Assembly (NCBI GenBank): GCA_965242605.1
Contig: CBDESS010000001.1
Span: 1,240,001 to 1,304,000, forward strand
Source: JAAXHF01 sp965242605
GTDB lineage: Bacteria; Desulfobacterota; Binatia; Bin18
Reading direction: 5' to 3'
DNA: 64,000 nucleotides
The notes under the pieces were generated by a model. That model was not told the DNA's origin, searched no databases, and saw nothing but the letters and a program-made list of their open reading frames with translations. Of this stretch, positions 57,898-64,000 are shown one piece after another (the stretch's first letter is position 1; the number at the start of each line of letters is the position of its first letter). Position numbers and translations under genes: made by a program.

Positions 57898-58884
57898 ATG
57901 CGAGCTTGCCGGGAGAGTGCGCGGTCATCAGCACTTGTGGCCGGTGTGGCGTGGTGTGTCCTGGCCGGCCCGGCCGCTCAGGCGGCCGGCGGCACTCCTC
58001 AGTTTGGGGAACAGGTGGATAGGGGGCTGGTTGAGCACGCGCCCATCAGCGAAGCCTCGGGCATTGTCGCCAGTCAAAAAAATCCGGGGGTGCTCTGGGT
58101 CCATAATGATTCTGGCCAGCCAAACCGGGTGTTTGCGCTCAGCTCCCAGGGGGTGCATCTCGGCGGCTATGTGTTGGACGGCGTCAAGAACCACGACTGG
58201 GAAGATATTGCGCTCGGACCGGGGCCAGAGAACGGCCGGTCCTACCTGTATATCGGCGATATCGGCGATAACCGGGCACGCCGTGATCTGAAATATATCC
58301 ACCGTGTGCCAGAACCACGGGTCAGGGCCGGGCAGGCCGCTCGCCAAACCCTGTCCAACATTGAGACGATCTCCTTTCGCTACCCGGACGGCAAACGCGA
58401 CGCGGAAATCCTGCTGGTCGACCCGGTCACAAAAGACCTGTACGTCATCTCCAAACGCGAGCCTCAGGCGCGTGTCTACCGTGCCGCCTACCCCCAATCA
58501 ACCACCGCTCCGATCACGCTTGAACAGGTCGCCACGTTGGCCCTGAACGAACACGCCACTCGGGACGCCTGGCTGGTAGGCGGGGATATTTCCCCGTCTG
58601 GTACCGAGATTCTGCTCAAGAGCTATCGCACGGTGTACTACTGGACGCGGGCCCCTGGGCAGACGGTCCATCAAGCCCTGACCGCCCGGCCTGCAGCCCT
58701 GCCCTATCTACCTGAACCCCAGGGCGAGGCGCTGGGCTGGGAGGCCGATGGAGGGGGCTATTATACGGTCAGCGAAGAGCGGGACAAGGTTCCGGCCCGT
58801 CTGTACTTTTACCCGCGCCTGCCGGCCACCGAACATGCACCGATTGACACAAACGACGGTCGGCCCGGGGCGAGGCAGCGGTGA
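57898..58884 (+). CDS. Secreted protein, probable beta-propeller
   Basis: The 328-residue protein has a signal peptide (residues 1-30; AQAAGG at the cleavage site) and repeated beta strands: SEASGIVASQKNPGVLWVHND, DWEDIALGP, YLYIGDIGDN, DLYVISKREPQARVY. The pattern of SG-x-W-x-HNDS, EDIA, GDIGDN is like a family of extracytoplasmic propellers of unknown function. It should reach the periplasm or the cell surface. It is divergent from the DUF58 operon. ATG at 57898 is the first start; the frame is intact to 58884. Confidence 0.7.
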   Translation: MRACRESARSSALVAGVAWCVLAGPAAQAAGGTPQFGEQVDRGLVEHAPISEASGIVASQKNPGVLWVHNDSGQPNRVFALSSQGVHLGGYVLDGVKNHDWEDIALGPGPENGRSYLYIGDIGDNRARRDLKYIHRVPEPRVRAGQAARQTLSNIETISFRYPDGKRDAEILLVDPVTKDLYVISKREPQARVYRAAYPQSTTAPITLEQVATLALNEHATRDAWLVGGDISPSGTEILLKSYRTVYYWTRAPGQTVHQALTARPAALPYLPEPQGEALGWEADGGGYYTVSEERDKVPARLYFYPRLPATEHAPIDTNDGRPGARQR

Positions 58885-59572
58885 CTGGCCCGGCGAACCG
58901 CCCGCGCATCGTCGTCGGCGTACAGGGGGAGCAGACGCAGGGCGTCGGGGTCGGGCTGCCAGTCAAAACAGTCTTCGGCAGTGCCAATCACCGACAGCGG
59001 TCGCAGGACCCAGGGCGTGGCCCCCTCAATGATGGCGTCGTAGTGCGACAGATGGGCAAACCAGGCGGTCAGGCGCGGCTGGAGCTTCCTGATGGCACGC
59101 ATGAGCCGATCCATTTCGGTAACAGGCAACAGGCGCAGCCGGCCGCTATCGTGCGTCACAGAGGCGAGCTCGCGCAGCCGCCGGGTATAATCCGTCGCCC
59201 CGATGCGCCGCACTTAAGCGCCGCCAGAACTCCAGGACCTCAGCAATATCGTCCTGGCGGGCGTCGGCTGCCTCTGGTGCCAGATCGAGCACGACCTCTC
59301 GTCCGACCAGAAAGAAGTAGCCCGGCATCCAGATGGACAGAGGAGAAACCGTATCACCCGGCCGCTTGCCGCGCCGAGCGATGCGCTCAGGGTCGGGCAT
59401 GCGCCTGCGCAGAAGCCTGGGGAAAGCCCGGAAAGGTGTGCGTCACCGCCAGCGAAAGGGACTGGTTGACCGGCAGGCGTGTTGGGCTTGGTCCGATCGG
59501 CTGGACAATCTCCGCCCGGAATTTTTCCCCCATACTCAGCATGAGCCGGGCGAGGTCTTGGATATCCTGCAC
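58809..59572 (-). pseudogene. Decayed gene in three overlapping minus-strand frames
   Basis: Three protein-like frames follow each other in one direction: 59387-59572 (GTG start, DIQDLARLMLSMGEKFRAEI), 59146-59400 (PLSIWMPGYFFLVGREVVLD) and 58809-59213 (ATPWVLRPLSVIGTAEDCFDW). Each is shifted by one base from the previous. The residues look like consecutive parts of one soluble protein of about 230 residues, so two frameshifts are likely. Separate overlapping small genes are less likely but not excluded. No family is recognised. The last frame runs into the end of the convergent secreted-protein gene. Confidence 0.4.
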
Positions 59573-59618
59573 CGCCTCCCGCCTCTCCCTCCAGCCTGAT
59601 GTGGTGGGGGAGGATGGG

Positions 59619-59777
59619 TCAAGGGCGCATGTCGGTCCGCCCCGCCTCAGCTGCCCGCAACCGTCGGGTTTGTGGCCAGGCGATCGCGCCTTCGGCGTCG
59701 ACAACAACGCCGTACTCGGCCCGGGCTGCGGCGACGGACACAGCGCCTGCATTTCTCAGAGCCGGATTAATCCGACC
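59619..59777 (-). pseudogene. C-terminal remnant of hydantoinase B (hyuB-like)
   Basis: An in-frame stretch reads INPALRNAGAVSVAAARAEY, then GVVVDAEGAIAW and RRLRA before a TGA at 59619-59621. GxVSVxxARxxYGVVxD is the conserved end of hydantoinase B/oxoprolinase beta subunits. The match breaks off at about 59775-59790, exactly where the methyltransferase gene of the right-hand operon ends, so the operon was probably inserted into this gene. The rest of the gene is not in the window. Confidence 0.6.
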
Positions 59778-59789
59778 ACAACCCGGCTG

Positions 59790-61004
59790 TCATCGTTTCT
59801 CAAATATCACAACGCTCTCTCGGGATGCCATGCGCCCGTATTGCCCCATCTGCTGTGCACTATTTCCGCGCCAGCGTACCGCTCGTATTTCCTTGCATAT
59901 GAGCCCTGCCCGCTCGCCGATTTCCGCAGTGTACTCGTCAACAGCAATGACGCTGCCATCGTAGCGGGCATTGCCAACCACGAACGCAACCTTTCCGCCT
60001 GCACAACACACACGTTCGACTTCACACAGACAGAGATACATGTCAAAAAAGTACCCCTGCAACATCTGTTGCATACGCGGGTCGCTCACATGGCGGATGC
60101 TTCTTTCCAGCGATTCTGGTGCTGCGTACCCCTTCGTCGGAAGTCGTTTCGGGCGAGCTTCTGGATGGGAATGGAAACTCTGATATCGCAGTGCTCGATT
60201 TGCTTCCCAGTCATGAAACGCAAACATCAATTCTATACCGAAGATCCGTGTATAGTCGTGACGATTCGGGTACGGCGGCGAAGTAATCACGGCTGAGTAC
60301 GACGCATCGGGTGCTGGGATGGTCCGAGCATCCGCGACCCGGGCCTCCCAAGTGCCAGCGCCTTGGGGTCCCGAGTCACGAATGTCTGCCAACATCATCT
60401 TGACTCGATCCTCGAAAGCGTTCCACACGTTTTCGCTGCCAGCACCCTTGTGCAACCACCTCAACCAGCCCCCGTTTGCAACCGCATGACTGAAACGCGG
60501 GATAATGGAAATCAACGCCAGTCGAAAGAAGTCTCGCTCTGAGGAAGAACCGTCGATGGCATCTATATGCGCAGCAATCGTATCGAACGCTTCAAGCCGC
60601 CCCTCAGGCAGCGCTTTTCGTACCAGTTCCGGGTAGGTTCGCTTCATAGGGAACACGCTTCTCGACGTTGCGGTGTGTTGGAGCATCTGCCACAGCTTCT
60701 CCAAGTGCCCCTGTACAAAAGTCGCTGTCTTGGTGTTCGAGACAAGAACGGCGAGTGGGGAAAGGTCGTACCCTGTTCCTGAAAGGCTCTTTTCCTTCGC
60801 GGCCAAGAGCGTGGTTCCCGCACCCGCAAAGGGGTCAAGTATCTTATCTTGGCCGGTCAATCTCCACTCATCAACTAAAGAGTAAACGAGTTCGCCTGTA
60901 AAGCTGTGAGGAAAAAGATACCAGCGGTGAACTGCCTTCTTCCTCGCGGCTCTGGGTGTCATCCAATGTTTCCACTCAGCCCGCTCGGTAACATGCCACT
61001 TCAT
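59790..61004 (-). CDS. DNA methyltransferase, N4-cytosine type
   Basis: The 404-residue protein has the SAM motif ILDPFAGAGTT (D57-T65) before the catalytic motif TSPPYPNRHDY (SPPY at 242-245). TSPPY is typical of N4-cytosine methyltransferases, and the alpha- or beta-like order is clear. No restriction gene is seen next to it; instead it is the last gene of an operon with PIN, AAA and wHTH proteins. The ATG overlaps the PIN stop by four bases (ATGA). It may protect self DNA in a defence system, or be a regulatory mark. Confidence 0.85.
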   Translation of the reverse strand: MKWHVTERAEWKHWMTPRAARKKAVHRWYLFPHSFTGELVYSLVDEWRLTGQDKILDPFAGAGTTLLAAKEKSLSGTGYDLSPLAVLVSNTKTATFVQGHLEKLWQMLQHTATSRSVFPMKRTYPELVRKALPEGRLEAFDTIAAHIDAIDGSSSERDFFRLALISIIPRFSHAVANGGWLRWLHKGAGSENVWNAFEDRVKMMLADIRDSGPQGAGTWEARVADARTIPAPDASYSAVITSPPYPNRHDYTRIFGIELMFAFHDWEANRALRYQSFHSHPEARPKRLPTKGYAAPESLERSIRHVSDPRMQQMLQGYFFDMYLCLCEVERVCCAGGKVAFVVGNARYDGSVIAVDEYTAEIGERAGLICKEIRAVRWRGNSAQQMGQYGRMASRESVVIFEKR

Positions 61005-61789
61005 GACGAGCGATTACATTTAAGAACCAGGGCCGGTTTAACGTTACCTTGAGCTGTAATTGTATGGGCGCTTGGCAATTCCACTTCAACGGCAGTTCCA
61101 GGTCTGATATCGCTGAGTTGGCGCAATTGTTTTCTGATTCCCTTATAACGATCAGTGTCACCCGAACTGCCCATACCCCGTATTTTGTTTATAGTATCTC
61201 TGAGATATTCATCGGCACTAAACAGGCAATCCGCTTTGGCAAGGAGCGTGCTTGCGTAGATAATACTGTCCTTGGCCTCCATATAAATCAGCCCATTGAT
61301 ACCTTTTGCCAACTCTAGCACATCGCGCATTTCATCTCCGCCGCTCATCTTGACAGCAACCCCCGATTCTTTCAGCAGTGAAGTTAACCTGTCCACCCCA
61401 TCCTTGACATCCTTCAAGTCGTCGACGCTCACTCTATCGCTGATTTGTTCTTCACGAAAGCGTGACCACATCCGGTCCGGCACCTTTTCTTTTGCTGCGC
61501 TCAAGATAGCTCTTCCTCTCGCTCTCCCGCTGAGCAATTCAAGCTCAGAGATGGGCGAGTATTGGACCTGTACCTTATGTCCCGAAAGGAAATAGACAGT
61601 TTCTAGCCCCTGCTTAAGGCTTTTCTTGAGATCGGCGTCCGCTCGTCCGTTGATGTTCTGTATCGCCTTCTCTTTGTCGACCGAAAGGGATAGACCTTCC
61701 TTCTGCGCATATTCCAGGTAGATTCCGATGTAATGGAGGATATTTGTGTCCAGGAATGCGACCTTCTGAAAATTCTGTTGGTTATTCAT
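61001..61789 (-). CDS. PIN-domain nuclease
   Basis: The 262-residue protein has a PIN fold: VAFLDTNILHY gives the first Asp (D14), ISELELLSGRA the second acidic pair near 82-84, and EAKDSIIYASTLLAKADCLFSADEYL the third and fourth ligands near 172-198. PIN domains are metal-dependent RNases used in toxin-antitoxin and other systems; this one is larger than VapC toxins. It overlaps the AAA gene upstream by 8 bp and the methyltransferase downstream by 4 bp, so all are made together. There is no antitoxin-like gene. Confidence 0.78.
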   Translation of the reverse strand: MNNQQNFQKVAFLDTNILHYIGIYLEYAQKEGLSLSVDKEKAIQNINGRADADLKKSLKQGLETVYFLSGHKVQVQYSPISELELLSGRARGRAILSAAKEKVPDRMWSRFREEQISDRVSVDDLKDVKDGVDRLTSLLKESGVAVKMSGGDEMRDVLELAKGINGLIYMEAKDSIIYASTLLAKADCLFSADEYLRDTINKIRGMGSSGDTDRYKGIRKQLRQLSDIRPGTAVEVELPSAHTITAQGNVKPALVLKCNRSS

Positions 61790-62969
61790 GGTTTTGCGTT
61801 TCGGTTGGAGTCAAGCTGGGATAAAGCTCTTCTTCAATTGCGTGAAGATAGTCTTCCGTAAATGGGATCTGCACGGCAGCATTTGCCTGCCCAAGCGCCC
61901 GGAAACACACTTTTATAAGCCGCCTGGGATTCGAGTAGATATCGAAACGAAAGGGAATATCATCAGGAAACGGGAAAAGAGCACCTCTCGACTCATCTGT
62001 CTCTCCTGATCGAGCAGCGTCTATCCGGGACTTCATCAGAGCGAACGCATCCTCATGCGTCAGAGGTTTGAGATCGAATTTGCGGTCAGCAATCCGTGCC
62101 ATCAGAGAGGGTTCAAGGTTTTCGGTAGTCTCGTAGGCATCGGGTGTCATTGAGAGAACAATCCAGAAGTTAATCTTCTGGTTTTCAGCAAGGTTGATGA
62201 GGCGTTTCAGCGTGGCCAGGTAATCGTGCGCCGCTCGCTTGCTGAGCCGTTTCTGCAGACCTATTTCCTCGAATTCGTCTATCAGAAACGCAAGGGCCTT
62301 GGCACCTGTCCCTTGTAAAATTGTTTTCAATATCGCGCGAAAATAAGGTGCTTCCTCTCCTTCAGGGACTATACTGCCTCTCGAACGAGGGACGAAGTCC
62401 CGATATTCAAAATATGGTTTCCTGGTGGTCTCGGTGACGATCCGAGCGAGACAGTGTGCAATCTCTTCGTCGTTCGTGACGTCCGCATTCAGGATAGCTT
62501 TCTGGAGGGGATTTGTCATGTCCTGTTGGGACCGATGTGGACGAAATGCGTTGGATAAATACTCCTCGAAACCCTTTTGGAAAAGAGTCCTCTGATATGG
62601 GACGGTCATATACGATCCTGCCATCTCCCAAATAAATTTAGCGAAATCTTTACGCCCAATAGCGCGTAACAACATGTTAGCGAGGTCGTAGAACTGCACC
62701 CCTGGATTATCGAAGTAGAACGACCTGATCTGACGCTTTGGCAGGATGTCCCTGTGGAGCCATCTCAGCAGGCACGTCTTTCCACTCCCATACGCGCCTT
62801 CAATGACAATGGCCTTCACCCCTCCTCCACCCTGATGAACATCAAGGAGTTGTTGTACTTCCGTTTCCAGTGTCCCCGGCGGAGAGAGAGCCCCCGAAAG
62901 AGGCACACCCGTAGCGGCAGGCTCGAAAGGATTAGAATGCAGCCTGAAGTTTTGAAGAATGTTGGCCAT
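61782..62969 (-). CDS. AAA-type P-loop ATPase
   Basis: The 395-residue protein has Walker A GAYGSGKT at 58-65 and Walker B LAFLIDEFEEIG near 228-237, and an ORC/STAND-like shape with a helical C-terminal part. SNPFEPAATGVPLSG at the start is typical of DUF2791/COG0433-like and ExeA-like ATPases. It could drive DNA- or protein-dependent switching of the PIN nuclease. It overlaps the wHTH gene by 38 bp and the PIN gene by 8 bp. Codon choice is visibly less GC-rich than in the housekeeping part of the window. Confidence 0.8.
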   Translation of the reverse strand: MANILQNFRLHSNPFEPAATGVPLSGALSPPGTLETEVQQLLDVHQGGGGVKAIVIEGAYGSGKTCLLRWLHRDILPKRQIRSFYFDNPGVQFYDLANMLLRAIGRKDFAKFIWEMAGSYMTVPYQRTLFQKGFEEYLSNAFRPHRSQQDMTNPLQKAILNADVTNDEEIAHCLARIVTETTRKPYFEYRDFVPRSRGSIVPEGEEAPYFRAILKTILQGTGAKALAFLIDEFEEIGLQKRLSKRAAHDYLATLKRLINLAENQKINFWIVLSMTPDAYETTENLEPSLMARIADRKFDLKPLTHEDAFALMKSRIDAARSGETDESRGALFPFPDDIPFRFDIYSNPRRLIKVCFRALGQANAAVQIPFTEDYLHAIEEELYPSLTPTETQNHE

Positions 62970-64000
62970 GATGGTCTGTCAACTCCATGGTTTCCACCAC
63001 GATGTCTTTGTGTATGTGGAGGTGGGAGATGTACGGTCCGTTCGAGACCTGGTAGTACCGCCGTAACTCCAGCGGTTCCCTTTGCGCAGAGGTCGCCGTG
63101 AGCGTTGCGAGAGCACGAGATGTCGGGATCAGGACGATGTGATGCGGCCATGCTCGCACCAGCCAATCGATCGCGTCAAAAAGCGCGCGGATCGGTCGTC
63201 TGCCCGCTTCGCAGAACCGCGTGATGAGATCAAGAATGGAGAAGGACGTCCATTCCTCTGCGTTCCGCAGCGAGAGGAGGAGGCTCACCATGTGCGGAAC
63301 AGCGCGCCCGTTTCGCGCAGGAGCGTCAGGTCGGGGGCGTAAGAGAGGAAACATGACCACGCTATCATCGGCGTTTGGACAGTATTCGTCAATGAGTCCC
63401 AGCTCATCACGCGCCCAGTAGCGCACCCCATAGAGGAGAGCAGCTTCACTGACAGGTGACGTACACCGTCGTGTCCGGTCTGTTGTGTCATTGTGGAACA
63501 CCACCTCCCTGGCGCGACAGGAATGGTGGCGGGTCCACTTCACAGGGCAACCGTTGTGACGAAAACCCGCAACGGAATCTGCACGGGCATCCAAGGGCAT
63601 GAACAGATCAAAAAAAAGTGCTCTGCATTGTGCATTCTTCAAGACCAAGGCGGCAAAATGGTCTTTTGCGGAATCATGGAGTGTGTGATCTCCGCGAGCC
63701 GGGGCTGGATGACAGAGCAGCTTGCGGACGTCAGGATCAGCTGCATTGATACGCAGTCTCCGCCCATCTCGTTTGAGTGCGCACAGGCGAAGCAGCGTCC
63801 GTCGATAGTGGTACAGGGTCGTCGGTGCCGGGACGGAACCATGCCGGGTCAGCACGAGATTATGCTCTTGCACCAACGTGTTAATTTCACCAGCCCTCAG
63901 TCCGTTCGGAAAGGCAGCAACGGCTTTCAAGATACGATGGAGTCCAGCAAACGAGAGGGCGCGCATCCAGTACTGGCTCTGTTGTTCTCTGTCTTTGCTG
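62932..64000 (-). CDS. Winged-helix-like protein, start lies beyond the right edge of the window
   Basis: The frame is open to the window edge: upstream of the ATG at 63966 it continues as SKDREQQSQYWMRALSFAGL without a stop, so the start probably lies just outside. The visible about 355 residues begin with a helix-rich part (LHRILKAVAAFPNGLRAGEI, TTLYHYRRTLLRLCAL) that fits a winged helix-turn-helix. A mixed alpha/beta part with several Cys and His (CRALFFDLFMPL, HHSCRAREVVFHND) follows. It is the first gene of the operon and overlaps the ATPase gene. No known family is recognised. Confidence 0.65.
   Translation of the reverse strand, partial: SKDREQQSQYWMRALSFAGLHRILKAVAAFPNGLRAGEINTLVQEHNLVLTRHGSVPAPTTLYHYRRTLLRLCALKRDGRRLRINAADPDVRKLLCHPAPARGDHTLHDSAKDHFAALVLKNAQCRALFFDLFMPLDARADSVAGFRHNGCPVKWTRHHSCRAREVVFHNDTTDRTRRCTSPVSEAALLYGVRYWARDELGLIDEYCPNADDSVVMFPLLRPRPDAPARNGRAVPHMVSLLLSLRNAEEWTSFSILDLITRFCEAGRRPIRALFDAIDWLVRAWPHHIVLIPTSRALATLTATSAQREPLELRRYYQVSNGPYISHLHIHKDIVVETMELTDHHGQHSSKLQAAF

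Noticed and set aside
58881..60296. 471-codon plus-strand frame across 59-60 kb
   Set aside because: It runs across the hydantoinase remnant and the methyltransferase gene on the opposite strand. Its residues look random and low in hydrophobic structure.

Overview
The window is a GC-rich bacterial chromosome segment. An LpxL-type lipid A acyltransferase gene points to a Gram-negative cell, and Shine-Dalgarno sequences precede many starts. The mix of amidohydrolases, an N-acyl-D-amino-acid deacylase, a hydantoinase B remnant and DUF58/BatA/VWA genes resembles large-genome, poorly cultured lineages (deltaproteobacterial, Tectomicrobia or Binatota type). That placement is an inference; no rRNA or tRNA gene was seen. 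Conserved housekeeping blocks alternate with several defence or accessory islands.

Region 1 (1-12 kb): the end of a CYTH-CHAD gene, then a type III restriction-modification pair (res, mod) on the minus strand. Next to it lies an unusual tandem array of eight related reading frames (5481-11924). The array shuffles a DUF1640-like head, hendecad or heptad coiled coils, a membrane helix, pentapeptide repeats and a conserved C-terminal domain. Four spacers of exactly 81 bp separate the units, and two units are deletion remnants.

Region 2 (12-36.6 kb): ordinary metabolic and housekeeping genes. These are a DUF3817 protein, an SDR, an amidase, fabH-fabF, an amidohydrolase, the tldD-pmbA protease pair, and a heme-oxygenase-like/deacylase/VOC operon. 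They continue with an Smr protein, a His-rich lipoprotein, a ferritin-like protein, LpxL, dCMP deaminase, a site-2 protease, a thioesterase, engB, a glycosyltransferase, an SPL-type radical SAM protein and a flavin reductase. Two frameshifted loci sit here (22.2-22.5 kb and 25.3-26.1 kb).

Region 3 (36.7-50.1 kb): a composite defence island. The type I genes hsdM and hsdS are separated from hsdR by an inserted block: a catalytically degenerate Argonaute, a truncated SIR2 chimera, a TIR-SLOG-DUF1863 cassette resembling Thoeris parts, and an AIPR gene. A small metallopeptidase follows hsdR. The SIR2 gene ends in pieces copied from the AIPR gene and from the hsdS 3' end. An 11-bp perfect inverted repeat flanks the hsdM promoter and start, and hsdM carries an N-terminal HTH domain, so autoregulation is likely.

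Region 4 (50.7-59.6 kb): gpmI, then a DUF58/BatA-VWA/VWA membrane operon, a secreted protein, and decayed reading frames including a hydantoinase B C-terminus.

Region 5 (59.8-64 kb): a tightly overlapping minus-strand operon that runs off the right edge: wHTH-like protein, AAA ATPase, PIN nuclease and DNA (cytosine-N4)-type methyltransferase. It abuts the truncated hydantoinase B gene and looks like an undescribed defence or conflict module.
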